The notes under the pieces were generated by a model, which was not told where the DNA came from, searched no databases, and saw nothing but the letters and a program-made list of their open reading frames with translations. Positions 1-9,405 of a stretch of 64,000 nucleotides of DNA are shown here, piece by piece; position 1 is the first letter of the stretch, and the number at the start of each line of letters is the position of its first letter. The position numbers and the translations under genes were made by a program. This DNA is from Clostridium neonatale. GTDB lineage: Bacteria; Bacillota; Clostridia; Clostridiales; Clostridiaceae. The DNA lies in the NCBI RefSeq assembly GCF_001458595.1, contig NZ_LN890327.1:611294-675293 (forward strand). Direction: 5' to 3'.

Positions 1-1
1 T

Positions 2-2365
2 TTAGTTAAAAACATAGGATATATATATATTGATATTTTAGATACAAAAAATAAGCCAGATATTAAGTATTATTTGTTTAATGATAATAATGATATGATT
101 TTATCTGGAAATATTATTGATGACAAAATTATGTTAAAGATAGAGGATGTTCAATTATGGAATCCTGAAGATCCTAAATTATATACTTTATTAATGGAAA
201 CAAAAGCTGAAGTTATTAAAGAAAAAATTGGAGTTAGGGTAATAAATATTGAAGATAAAGTTTTAAAAATAAATAGTATTCCGGTTAAGCTAAAAGGGGT
301 TAATCATCATGATAGTCATCCTAAAAAAGGATATGTAATGAGCAGGGAAGACATGCTTTTAGATCTAAAATTAATGAAAGAATCAAATATTAATTCTATA
401 AGAACAGCACATTATCCAAAGTCACCTATTTTTTATGAGTTATGTGATGAATATGGATTTTTGGTTATGAGCGAAGCTGATATTGAAACTCATGGTGTTG
501 TTGAATTATATGGTTTGGGATATCTTGAAAATTATAATATGATAGCTGATGATCCGATTTATGAAAAAGTAATTATTGATAGGATTGAATCATCAATTAT
601 TCCATTTAAAAATAGACCCTCAATTTTCATGTGGTCACTTGGAAACGAATCAGGGTATGGATATAATTTTGAGAAAGGCTTAAAATGTGCTAGGAAATTA
701 GATCCTACACGTTTGCTTCATTACGAAGGGGCGTATTATGCAGATAAGAATAGAAAAAATGACTTTACTGAACTAGATGTAATTAGTAGAATGTATCCAA
801 GCATTGATGAAATACAAGAATATTTTGATAAAGGAATAGATAAACCTTTAATATTATGTGAATATGCTCATGCTATGGGGAATGGCCCAGGTGGTTTAAA
901 AGAATATGATGATTTGATACAAGCAAATGAAGAGTTTGCAGGTGCTTATGTTTGGGAATGGTGTGATCATTCTATATATAATGGAAGCAATAAAGATGGT
1001 AAAAGCATTTATGCATATGGTGGCGATTTTGGAGAATACCCTAATGATGGGAATTTCTGTGTTGACGGATTAGTATATCCAGATAGAAGAAAGCATATAG
1101 GACTTCTAGAATATCAAAATATAAATCGTCCAATAAGAGTAATCGAAATTGATACGGTGAATAATAAAGTTAAATTGAAAAATATGTTAGATTTTAGAGA
1201 TGTAAATGATATAGTGCAAATTACTTATAAATTATTTTCAGATGGAGATATGATTTGTAAGAAGGAAATTAAACTGGATACGTTAAAACCAAAAGAAGAA
1301 AAATGGTATGATTTAAGTATTCAGGATTTACCTAAAACTATTGTTACTATATTATTTGAATATACTGTGAAATTAGATATACTATTATATAAAAAAGGTT
1401 TTGTATTAGGTTATGATCAAATAATTTGGCCTAATAATATAGAAAAATTAAAATCATTTAAGCAGCTTATAAATATTGATGAAAAAGAAAAATTTAAAAT
1501 AAATTATATAGATAATATAGAGAACAATATCCAAATTACTAATGGAGATTTTAAATATATTTATGATAAAAGAATAGGAATGTTTACTCTAATAGAAAAA
1601 GGAAATAAAAAATTTATTAATCATCCACTGAATTTTACAATTTGGCGTCCACCTACAGATAATGATAGAAAAATAAAGAATGATTGGATTGAAGCTGGAT
1701 TTGATAAATTAGATGTAAGAGTAAATGAGGTTACTATAGAAGAAGATATAAATAGTCTAGCAATAATAAGTAGATTGAGTTTGACACCAATATATCGTCA
1801 AAAAGTCTTAGATATTTTAGTTGAGTGGCGCATATTTTCAAATGGTCTTATAAACTGTAGGATTAAAGCGTATAAGAAATTAGATAAGCCATTTTTACCT
1901 AGGTTTGGAGTAGAGATTAAACTAGATAAATCTTATGAAGATTTAAGCTATTTTGGATTAGGCCCATATGAAAACTATCAAGATAAGCACTATTCAAGCT
2001 ATTTAGGAAGATTTGATTCAAAAGTTTCTGAAATGCATGAAGATTATATTAGACCTCAGGAAAATGGAAGTCGTAGCTGTTGTAAAGAATTATGTATTAA
2101 AAATGATAACAGTAAAATTTATGTTTTATCAGAAAATAAGGATTTTTCTTTTAATGCATCTCATTTTTCTAAAGAGGAATTAACAGATAAAACACATAAC
2201 TATGAGTTAGAAGAAAGTAATGCAACATTTTTGATAATAGATTATAAACAAAGCGGTATTGGATCAAACAGTTGTGGCCCTGTTTTAGAAGAAAAATATC
2301 AGCTTAATGAAAGTGAAATAGATTTTAGCTTTTACTTAAAATTTTCAGAGAATAACAATAATTAA
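2..2365 (+). CDS. Beta-galactosidase, GH2 family, 5' end outside window
   Basis: Hydrolyses terminal beta-galactosides such as lactose, probably in the cytoplasm. The frame is open from base 2 with no stop, so the N-terminus lies upstream. The TTG at position 74 is internal and not a believable start. About 787 residues remain of a family usually near 1000, so mainly the N-terminal sugar-binding domain is missing. The GH2 barrel is clear: ETHG motif, SLGNESGYG with the acid/base Glu (codon at 647-649), and LCEYAHAMGNGPGG with the nucleophile Glu (codon at 860-862). The C-terminal small-chain domain holds GLGPYENYQDKH and a late CGPVLEEKY segment. No signal peptide can be assessed. A hairpin terminator follows. 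Substrate specificity within GH2 is inferred. Confidence 0.93.
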   Translation, partial: LVKNIGYIYIDILDTKNKPDIKYYLFNDNNDMILSGNIIDDKIMLKIEDVQLWNPEDPKLYTLLMETKAEVIKEKIGVRVINIEDKVLKINSIPVKLKGVNHHDSHPKKGYVMSREDMLLDLKLMKESNINSIRTAHYPKSPIFYELCDEYGFLVMSEADIETHGVVELYGLGYLENYNMIADDPIYEKVIIDRIESSIIPFKNRPSIFMWSLGNESGYGYNFEKGLKCARKLDPTRLLHYEGAYYADKNRKNDFTELDVISRMYPSIDEIQEYFDKGIDKPLILCEYAHAMGNGPGGLKEYDDLIQANEEFAGAYVWEWCDHSIYNGSNKDGKSIYAYGGDFGEYPNDGNFCVDGLVYPDRRKHIGLLEYQNINRPIRVIEIDTVNNKVKLKNMLDFRDVNDIVQITYKLFSDGDMICKKEIKLDTLKPKEEKWYDLSIQDLPKTIVTILFEYTVKLDILLYKKGFVLGYDQIIWPNNIEKLKSFKQLINIDEKEKFKINYIDNIENNIQITNGDFKYIYDKRIGMFTLIEKGNKKFINHPLNFTIWRPPTDNDRKIKNDWIEAGFDKLDVRVNEVTIEEDINSLAIISRLSLTPIYRQKVLDILVEWRIFSNGLINCRIKAYKKLDKPFLPRFGVEIKLDKSYEDLSYFGLGPYENYQDKHYSSYLGRFDSKVSEMHEDYIRPQENGSRSCCKELCIKNDNSKIYVLSENKDFSFNASHFSKEELTDKTHNYELEESNATFLIIDYKQSGIGSNSCGPVLEEKYQLNESEIDFSFYLKFSENNNN

Positions 2366-2405
2366 ATAATGCTTAGAATGTAAAACTTAACATTAGTAAG
2401 ATGAT

Positions 2406-2449
2406 TAAAGACTATCAAGATATAATATAAAATATCTGGATAGTCTTAA
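2406..2449. terminator. Bidirectional intrinsic terminator
   Basis: Inverted repeat (TTAAAGACTATC / GATAGTCTTAA, extended by AGATAT / ATATCT) followed by a T-rich run. It lies between the convergent beta-galactosidase and AraC genes and can serve both. Confidence 0.8.
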
Positions 2450-3277
2450 TTATTTTTTATAGAGCTTTCTATACTGAGAAGCTGAGATGGAAAAATGTTT
2501 TGAAAATGTTTTTGAAAAGAATAGGGGATCATCATATCCAATATTACTAGAAATTTGAGATATAGACAGATCAGTTTCTTTTAATAATAAGGTGGCTTTA
2601 TACATCCTAAGATTTAGCAAATATTTTTGAGGAGATTCGCCAAGATATTTTATAAACAATTTATATAAATAGCTTCTACTTAAATTTACATTATCTGCAA
2701 TTTGTTGAACTGTTATTTTTTCTGCATATTTAGAATTTATAAAATCAATTGATTGTTGTATATATGTATGTGTTAAATTGTTTACCAATTGAAATGGTTT
2801 AGGGAATTCTTGAGTTATTGTGTATAGAAGATAATACAGTTTATTTAACAGGAGAATATCATCGGATGAATTTTGATCATATGTTTTAGATAAGGCACAC
2901 ATATTTTTTATTATAGATGGAATCTTGGAATTAGATTGATAATTTATTATATAATTATCAAAAATTGAACTCCTATGTAAATATTCATTTGCATTTGTTC
3001 CACTAAATCCTACCCAATAATATTTCCATGGATTGTCTATAGATGCAGTGTATTCAACATTCATTCCTTTAAATAGAATAAAGCCATCCCCTTTTTTTAA
3101 ATCAAATATTTGGTTATTTATTTTAAATGTACCTTCTCCCTCTGAAATATAATGTATAACAGAATTTTTTACTACTTCGTAATTATATTTAATACCAGGA
3201 GTACATTGTTCAATACCACATTCATCCAGATTCATTTCAAAATTAGTGATTTTATATTTCTTCCATAAAATTTGCAT
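2450..3277 (-). CDS. AraC family transcriptional regulator with cupin sensor domain
   Basis: Predicted sugar-responsive activator, 275 residues, a normal length. The N-terminal half is a cupin-like ligand domain (GEGTFKINNQIFDLKKGDGF). The C-terminal ~100 residues hold two helix-turn-helix units typical of AraC/XylS proteins (ITVQQIADNVNLSRSYLYKL, and ISQISSNIGYDDPLFFSKTF). A good AGGAG ribosome site precedes the ATG. It is convergent with the beta-galactosidase and lies downstream of the GH16 gene on the same strand. Control of these glycoside hydrolases is a reasonable inference, but the inducer is unknown. Confidence 0.92.
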   Translation of the reverse strand: MQILWKKYKITNFEMNLDECGIEQCTPGIKYNYEVVKNSVIHYISEGEGTFKINNQIFDLKKGDGFILFKGMNVEYTASIDNPWKYYWVGFSGTNANEYLHRSSIFDNYIINYQSNSKIPSIIKNMCALSKTYDQNSSDDILLLNKLYYLLYTITQEFPKPFQLVNNLTHTYIQQSIDFINSKYAEKITVQQIADNVNLSRSYLYKLFIKYLGESPQKYLLNLRMYKATLLLKETDLSISQISSNIGYDDPLFFSKTFSKHFSISASQYRKLYKK

Positions 3278-3359
3278 TAAATTTCTCCTATAGATAATTT
3301 TAGCGATGTTTTAGTATATATTTGTATTTTATTATAAGTACTTTTTAAAATATAGTCAA

Positions 3360-3406
3360 AAATATTAACATTACTAGAAGTATAATCCTAAGTAATGTTA
3401 ATATTT
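3360..3406 (-). terminator. Terminator of the GH16 gene
   Basis: Perfect 16-bp stem (AAATATTAACATTACT and its complement) with a 15-nt loop, just past the GH16 stop on the minus strand and followed there by a short T run. Confidence 0.75.
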
Positions 3407-3426
3407 GATTACAGTTGAGATTAAAT

Positions 3427-4317
3427 CTATTTAGATTTTTGATAAACGCGTACGTAATCTACATACATCTTTGTATTTTCTCCCCATTTAGTAGTATTAT
3501 TTGGCTCACCGCCCCAGTCTCCGCCTACACCTAAATTTAACATTAAGTAGAATGGCTTGTTAAATGGATCAGGAAAATCTAATGAATACTGAGTATCGTT
3601 TACTTTGAAGTATGAAGGCCATTTATCAACAACACCATATTCCTTATTATCAATTAAAAAGTGAATCTTTTCTGGCTCCCAAATAATTGAATAAGTATGA
3701 TAATCATCAGAAAGATCTCCGCTTGATAATGTATAAGTTACACCAGTACTTTGACCTCCATCAGTATTGTTTCCAGAATGAAGTGTGCCATATATTTTAT
3801 TTTTTTCTGAGCCGAGAGCTTCCATTATATCTATCTCACCATCATTTGGCCAGCCGTATTTTGAATCTTGAGGCATCATCCATATTGCAGGCCACATGCC
3901 TTGCTCTACAGGAAGCTTTGCGCGAATATCAAAACGTCCATATTTCCAAGAAGCTAAACCTTCAGTAATTACCATTCCAGAACTTGCAGTAAACTTGTCA
4001 CCAAGTGAATCATCTTTAATTGCGGCTAATACCAAATTACCATCTTTTACATAAACATTATCTGAAGAATTCACATATTTCATTGAACCATTTTCTGGAG
4101 TAGTTCCATACTTCCATTTGGTAAGATCTAAATTGTTTTCATTAAATTCATCATTCCAAACCATATTATATCCATTATAATATGATGTTGCATAAGGTAA
4201 AGTTGGTGAAGTTGATGTTATTGTATCAGCTTTTGCAATTGGATTAAGAAATGATGTTAACGCAAATGAAATAAAACATAATTTACAAGAAAATGATAAA
4301 ATTTTTTTGATTGCCAT
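3427..4317 (-). CDS. Secreted GH16 endo-beta-glucanase (laminarinase type)
   Basis: Extracellular enzyme predicted to cut beta-1,3- or mixed-linkage beta-glucans. It has 296 residues with an N-terminal signal peptide (basic start, hydrophobic stretch, probable cleavage after about residue 30). The catalytic motif is GEIDIMEALG, carrying the nucleophile and acid/base Glu. The extra Met (EIDIME rather than EIDIE) is the beta-bulge form seen in laminarinases, not in Bacillus lichenases. Flanking GH16 landmarks include WPAIWMMP and GTLHSG, and the C-terminus is MYVDYVRVYQ. No carbohydrate-binding module is present. The start is fixed by AAAGGAG eight bases before ATG. A 12-bp palindrome lies in its upstream region. 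Confidence 0.93.
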   Translation of the reverse strand: MAIKKILSFSCKLCFISFALTSFLNPIAKADTITSTSPTLPYATSYYNGYNMVWNDEFNENNLDLTKWKYGTTPENGSMKYVNSSDNVYVKDGNLVLAAIKDDSLGDKFTASSGMVITEGLASWKYGRFDIRAKLPVEQGMWPAIWMMPQDSKYGWPNDGEIDIMEALGSEKNKIYGTLHSGNNTDGGQSTGVTYTLSSGDLSDDYHTYSIIWEPEKIHFLIDNKEYGVVDKWPSYFKVNDTQYSLDFPDPFNKPFYLMLNLGVGGDWGGEPNNTTKWGENTKMYVDYVRVYQKSK

Positions 4318-4393
4318 AATATTTACTCCTTTAATTAAATATTTTTAATTGAGATTTTAAGAATACATAGTATTTTATCATCTAGTAGTTTAA

Positions 4394-4405
4394 GAAAGTA
4401 CTTTC
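4394..4405. promoter_or_regulatory. Palindrome upstream of GH16 gene
   Basis: GAAAGTACTTTC is a perfect 12-bp palindrome about 77 bp upstream of the GH16 start codon. It is a candidate operator. A wider inverted pair, CTAGTAGTT (4382-4390) and AACTACTAG (4459-4467), surrounds it. Function is inferred from position only. Confidence 0.35.
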
Positions 4406-4937
4406 ATTAAATTAAATTATACACTGTAATTGACGGATAATAGGTAATTTGATTTCCTAACTACTAGGAATTAATATGATTTTAAAAATCTAATTATCAA
4501 AGTTACATTTTAATAAAATAATATTTTAATTAAAGTAAGGATTTAGATCTATCTATTAAAAACTTATTAATATTTTTGTTATAACATTGAAGTGTATATA
4601 AAAATGAATAATTTTGTAGGATCAACACACAAATGTGCTCTTGACAGAATCAAGATGTCAATGCACGGTTATTAAATTCTAAAAAAGTCTTGCTTCATAT
4701 TGTCAAGTAAAGTTTTTAGTGCTGAGCCATTTTTTATAAAATCTTTTGGAAACATAAATACATATTTTAGCATCTTGAGTCTATTTTTGTGAATAAAGTT
4801 TTCTAATATAATTAACATTATAAAAGATTTAAAATTTATTTATAAATAAAATATTGTTACAAAATAAATTTTAAATTATCTTTCTTAAATAAAGATAGAT
4901 TACTTAAAAATATATTACTAAAGGAGGAATAACAATA
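4406..4937. other. Long intergenic region, no convincing gene
   Basis: Very AT-rich. It should contain the divergent promoters for GH16 and for the DUF871 operon. The only coding-like item is a 33-residue minus-strand ORF (4672-4773) that I do not recognise; it may be a remnant. AAAGGAGG near 4920 is the ribosome site of the next gene. Confidence 0.5.
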
Positions 4938-6026
4938 ATGAAAAGACTTGGAATATCTATTTACCCAGAACATTCAACAAAAGAAAAAGACATTGAATAT
5001 ATTCACTTAGCTGGAAAATATGGATTTAAAAGAGTTTTTACATGTCTTTTAAGTGTAGGAAAGAAAACAAAAAAAGAATTATTGGAGGAGTTTAAACAAC
5101 TAATTGATACTGCTCATGAAGAAGGTATGGAGATAATATTCGATGTAAATCCCAAAGTATTTGATATTTTTAATGTATCATATGATAACTTATCTTTATT
5201 CCAAGAAATAAATGCAGATGGTATACGTCTGGATGAAGGATTTGATGGAATTAAAGAAAGTCTTATGACCTACAATGAAAACAATATCAAAATTGAACTG
5301 AATGCAAGTTCAGGTAATGGATACATTGAAAACATAATGAGCAATTTTCCAAACAGAAATCAGTTAATTACGTGTCATAATTTTTATCCACAAAAATATA
5401 CGGGTTTAAGTTTAAATCACTTTAATAACTGTAATAAATTAATGAAATCATATAATCTGCATACAGCAGCGTTTGTATCAAGTAATAATGAAAATACTTT
5501 TGGTCCTTGGCCTGTTAATGAAGGACTATGTACATTAGAAATGCATAGAGGTCTGCCTATTGATTTACAAGTTAGACACTTGTTTGCAACAGAAATGATT
5601 GATGATGTAATTATTGCTAATGCATATGCTTCTGAAGAAGAATTAAAATCATGTTCTGAAATTAATTCTGGAATTTTAACATTTGGAATTGAATTTGAAA
5701 AACAGCTAACTAATATAGAGCGTAATATTTTATATTATGAAAAGAATCATGCAGATCGTGGTGATGTCAGCGAATATATGATACGTTCAAGTGAACCGAG
5801 AGCAATGTTCTCTGAAGCATCAATACCAGCAGAAAATACTCGTGATTTAAAACGAGGTGATGTAGTAATACTGAATGATAATTATTCTAGATATAAAGGG
5901 GAACTTCAGATTGCTTTAAAGGATATGCCTAACGATAATAGGAAAAATGTAATAGGACATATTCCTGAAAATGAATTATTTTTATTAGATTATATGGAGC
6001 CAAGAAAGCGATTCAAGTTTAAGTAA
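4938..6026 (+). CDS. DUF871 / MupG-like phospho-glycosidase
   Basis: 362 residues, matching the DUF871 family. Its characterised member MupG is a cytoplasmic 6-phospho-N-acetylmuramidase acting on PTS-imported disaccharide. An N-terminal TIM barrel begins KRLGISIYPEHST and contains GIRLDEGFDG, NASSGN and CHNFYPQKYTGLS. The C-terminal ~110 residues form the small cyclophilin-like domain (SSEPRAMF, LKRGDVVILND). The start follows AAAGGAGGAATAACAATA. It is the first gene of an operon with a PTS regulator and an EIIC permease, so the substrate is presumably a 6-phospho-disaccharide brought in by that permease. Whether this is a MurNAc-containing sugar or another glycoside cannot be told from sequence alone. 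Confidence 0.85.
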   Translation: MKRLGISIYPEHSTKEKDIEYIHLAGKYGFKRVFTCLLSVGKKTKKELLEEFKQLIDTAHEEGMEIIFDVNPKVFDIFNVSYDNLSLFQEINADGIRLDEGFDGIKESLMTYNENNIKIELNASSGNGYIENIMSNFPNRNQLITCHNFYPQKYTGLSLNHFNNCNKLMKSYNLHTAAFVSSNNENTFGPWPVNEGLCTLEMHRGLPIDLQVRHLFATEMIDDVIIANAYASEEELKSCSEINSGILTFGIEFEKQLTNIERNILYYEKNHADRGDVSEYMIRSSEPRAMFSEASIPAENTRDLKRGDVVILNDNYSRYKGELQIALKDMPNDNRKNVIGHIPENELFLLDYMEPRKRFKFK

Positions 6027-6046
6027 GTTAAGTTGTGGATTGAATT

Positions 6047-7963
6047 ATGTTAAATGATAGACAGAACAGATTAATTAATATATTAAAAGAGAGAGAAGAA
6101 TGGATTACAGGGAAAAAACTTTCAAATATATTGAAAGTAACTGATAGAACAATTCGCTCTGATATAGAATTTATTAATGAACAAGCTTCAATCCAATTAA
6201 TTAAATCTAACATAAGAAAAGGATATAGAATAATTAATCAAGATGTATATTTTTATCTTTATAAAAAAGAGGAAGTTAAAATTCCACAAACTTCAATTTC
6301 ACGTTGTATCTATATAATTCGAAAGCTATTAATCGAAAGAAAAGAAGTTAATCTGGTAAGTCTTCAAAGTAAAATATATGTAAGTGAACATTCAATTAAG
6401 CGGGACCTTTGTAGAATTCGTAAAATGTTAGAACAATATAGTGGATTAAAATTAATTCATAGATTTGGATATATATATTTACAGGGTGATGAAATTAACA
6501 AAAGAAAACTTTGTAAAGATTTAATAATATCAAAAGTTCAGAAAAATTTATTAAATTTAAATCAGCTCTCAGTATTTTTTAAATTATTTAATCTTATTGA
6601 AATAAAAGATATATTAATTTGCACTTGTGAAAAATATAACTATTCAATTTATGAAGAAATGATTCCAAGCTTAATACTTCAGATAGGAATAAATATTCAA
6701 AGAATGATTCAAGGAAATTATATAAATTCGAATATATTGCAAGATAAGTTAAATAGGAGAATTGAATATGAAATTTCAAGTACATTTTATAAGAGTATAT
6801 CAAAAAAAATTAATATTAAGGTAAAAGACATAGAAATAGAAGCACTTGCACTTATGATTAGCAATAAAGGTTTATCAAATTGTGGTGCAAATGAATTAGT
6901 AAGTATTAAAGAAAAATTTATAAATACTATGGATATTGTAACTGAGGTATTAGAAGAAGTTTATGAAGTTTTTAATATAGACATTAGATGGGATAATTAC
7001 TTAATTAATAGTTTGAAAATGCAATTACATAGAATAATTGAACGCAAGAACAATAATGTTGAGTTAGAGAATCAAAATATAAGTAATATTAGATTTGAGA
7101 ATCCACATATATTTGAAGTTGGATTGTACATTGTAGAATTTTGGGCAAAAAAATTAAGTATAGATATACCGTATAGTGAAGCTGAAATTATTTCTTTATA
7201 TATAGGAGTTTCGAGTGGATGGGCTAAGAATAGAGTTAAGTATAGAGCTGTAGCTATAGTTCCGTATAATCAAATGTTTTCAAAAGTATATGTAGAAAAA
7301 ATATTACATATATTCAAAAATTATATTGATATTGTAGAAATACTTCATTACTTTGAAGAAAATAGTATTTACCAAATAAAGCCAGATTTAATTCTTACTA
7401 CTACACCATTTATTCATAATTTACCAATAGAGATGGTAGTTATTAAATTATTTTCGGATTTAGATGTAAATATGAGTATCTGTAAAATATTAAATAAGTT
7501 AGAAATCAACAATTTCAGGGTAGAATTTAACTTAAATATAAGGAAGCGTATATATAAAGAATACTATTATGAATCTATTGAACTTTCTACACCAGACGAA
7601 ATCATAGAATATATGTGCGATAAATTATATGTTGATAATAAGGTAAATTCTAAATTTAAAGAATTAGTATTAAATCGTGAAAAGATATGTGCCACATCAA
7701 TAACTAATACATTTGCAATTCCACATACATTAGGTTTTTTAGGAGAAGAAACAATCATATCAGTTGCACAACTTAAAAGACCGATAAAATGGGGTGGATT
7801 TTATATAAAATTTGTAATATTAGTCGTAATTAATAAATTTGAGAAACAACTTATTAAAATATTATTTGATTGGATATCTTATCTTATAAATAATCCGAAT
7901 AAAATGGAATTATTGTGTGAATCGTGCAGTTATGACGAATTTATTAACAAAGTCAAAGTCTAA
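6047..7963 (+). CDS. LicR/ManR-type PRD transcription activator with EIIB- and EIIA-like domains
   Basis: 638 residues, full length for a PTS-controlled activator of the BglG/LicR class. Order: HTH_11 (KLSNILKVTDRTIRSDIEFI), second HTH/Mga-like domain (VNLVSLQSKIYVSEHSIKRD), two PRD domains in about residues 170-390, an EIIB(Gat)-like domain near 400-480, and a C-terminal EIIA(Fru/Mtl) domain with the phospho-histidine motif FAIPHT. The EIIB-like domain seems to lack a catalytic Cys. No strong ribosome site precedes ATG 6047, suggesting coupling to the gene 20 bp upstream. It likely activates this operon, with phosphorylation at PRD and EIIA histidines reporting PTS flux. Confidence 0.88.
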   Translation: MLNDRQNRLINILKEREEWITGKKLSNILKVTDRTIRSDIEFINEQASIQLIKSNIRKGYRIINQDVYFYLYKKEEVKIPQTSISRCIYIIRKLLIERKEVNLVSLQSKIYVSEHSIKRDLCRIRKMLEQYSGLKLIHRFGYIYLQGDEINKRKLCKDLIISKVQKNLLNLNQLSVFFKLFNLIEIKDILICTCEKYNYSIYEEMIPSLILQIGINIQRMIQGNYINSNILQDKLNRRIEYEISSTFYKSISKKINIKVKDIEIEALALMISNKGLSNCGANELVSIKEKFINTMDIVTEVLEEVYEVFNIDIRWDNYLINSLKMQLHRIIERKNNNVELENQNISNIRFENPHIFEVGLYIVEFWAKKLSIDIPYSEAEIISLYIGVSSGWAKNRVKYRAVAIVPYNQMFSKVYVEKILHIFKNYIDIVEILHYFEENSIYQIKPDLILTTTPFIHNLPIEMVVIKLFSDLDVNMSICKILNKLEINNFRVEFNLNIRKRIYKEYYYESIELSTPDEIIEYMCDKLYVDNKVNSKFKELVLNREKICATSITNTFAIPHTLGFLGEETIISVAQLKRPIKWGGFYIKFVILVVINKFEKQLIKILFDWISYLINNPNKMELLCESCSYDEFINKVKV

Positions 7964-7989
7964 AAAATAACAATAAGAGGAGATTATTA

Positions 7990-9303
7990 ATGATAGATAA
8001 ACTTGAAAAAATTTTTATACCACTTGCTGAAAAGATTGGTAAAAATAGATATTTACTTGCTATTAGGGATGGATTTTTATTAACAACTCCACTATTAATT
8101 ATTGGTTCCTTCTTTTTACTAGTTGCAAATTTTCCAATTCCTAATTGGGTAGAATTTTGGGCAAAGTTTTTTGGCGATAATTGGACTTCATATATGTCAA
8201 AACCAACAAATGCTACATTTGACATTATGGCTATTTTTGCTGTTATTGGAATTGCATATTCTTTTTCGAGAGAACTAAATGTAGATAAATTGTCTGGAGC
8301 AGCAGTAGCACTTGTATCGTGGTTTATTTTGATGCCATATTCAGTTACAGACGGAAATGTTACATTACCAGGAATTCCTCTTGGATGGATAGGATCTAAA
8401 GGAATTTTTGTTGGAATTATTACTGCATTTATATCAGTTCATATTTATGCATTTGTAAAGAAAAAAGGTTGGATGATAAAAATGCCAGAAGGTGTACCTC
8501 CAGCTGTTACTCAATCGTTTGAAGCATTAGTACCTTCTGCAGTAGTTTTAACTATATTTTTTCTAATAAATATTTTATTTTCATTAACACCATATGGTAA
8601 TGCATTTGATTTTATATTTAAATGCTTACAAGGACCACTTCAATCACTAGGTAGTACAGTAGGTGCCGTATTAATTGCAATGGGATTTCAACATGTATTC
8701 TGGTTCTTTGGAATAAATGGTGGATCAATTGTAGGAAGTATCATGCAACCAATATTAACACCGTTATCAATGGAAAATTTAGCAGCATATCAAGCTGGAA
8801 ATCCACTTCCGCATGTAATAAATCAACAATTTTATGATTTATTTACAACATTTGGAGGAGCTGGTTCTACTTTATCGATGGTAATTGCTATGGTATTATT
8901 CTGTAAATCAAAACGTATTAAAGATTTGAGTAGAATATCTTTTGCTCCAGCATTATTTGGAATAAATGAACCTATTATATTTGGTCTTCCGATTGTATTA
9001 AATCCAATGATTTTGATTCCATTTTTATTAACACCTCTTATAAATATTTTAGTATCATACTTTGTAATGTTAAGTGGATTAGTACCATTTTGCAGTGGGG
9101 TAAGTTTACCATGGACAACACCAGTTATTATATCAGGATTTTTGACAACTGGATGGAGAGGCGCTTTGCTTCAACTAATTCTTTTAATTGGTGGTATATT
9201 TATTTATATGCCATTTGTAAAAATGATGGATAAACAATATATAAAAGATGAAGTGGAATCAGTTAGTGACTCAGATAATGCAATTTCATTTGATGATTTA
9301 TAA
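7990..9303 (+). CDS. celB: PTS sugar permease EIIC, cellobiose/lichenan type
   Basis: 437 residues and about ten hydrophobic segments, as in the EIIC family of the lactose/cellobiose PTS. Family landmarks are the start IDKLEKIFIPLAEKIGKNRY, the mid-protein GFQHVFWFFGINGG segment, and FAPALFGINEPIIFGLPIVLNP. It moves and phosphorylates a beta-disaccharide across the membrane with EIIA and EIIB partners. No separate EIIB or EIIA gene lies in this operon, so it must borrow them from elsewhere. The EIIA-like domain on the upstream regulator is expected to be regulatory. Ribosome site AAGAGGAG lies well before the ATG. Confidence 0.9.
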   Translation: MIDKLEKIFIPLAEKIGKNRYLLAIRDGFLLTTPLLIIGSFFLLVANFPIPNWVEFWAKFFGDNWTSYMSKPTNATFDIMAIFAVIGIAYSFSRELNVDKLSGAAVALVSWFILMPYSVTDGNVTLPGIPLGWIGSKGIFVGIITAFISVHIYAFVKKKGWMIKMPEGVPPAVTQSFEALVPSAVVLTIFFLINILFSLTPYGNAFDFIFKCLQGPLQSLGSTVGAVLIAMGFQHVFWFFGINGGSIVGSIMQPILTPLSMENLAAYQAGNPLPHVINQQFYDLFTTFGGAGSTLSMVIAMVLFCKSKRIKDLSRISFAPALFGINEPIIFGLPIVLNPMILIPFLLTPLINILVSYFVMLSGLVPFCSGVSLPWTTPVIISGFLTTGWRGALLQLILLIGGIFIYMPFVKMMDKQYIKDEVESVSDSDNAISFDDL

Positions 9304-9405
9304 AGCATTATGTAAAGTATTTGTAGTTAATTTTGAAAAGCTTATGATTACAGATTTGATGTAAAGCTAATGAACATTTAAAAATAAGTAAATGGAGATA
9401 AGGAT

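Noticed and set aside
74-76. TTG as start of the beta-galactosidase
   Set aside because: The frame is open to base 2 and the remaining N-terminus is too short for GH2, so the real start is outside the window.
3687-3968. 93-codon plus-strand open frame
   Set aside because: Opposite the GH16 catalytic domain, which is clearly the real gene.
4672-4773. 33-codon minus-strand ORF as a gene
   Set aside because: No clear ribosome site or family; could be a remnant but evidence is too thin.
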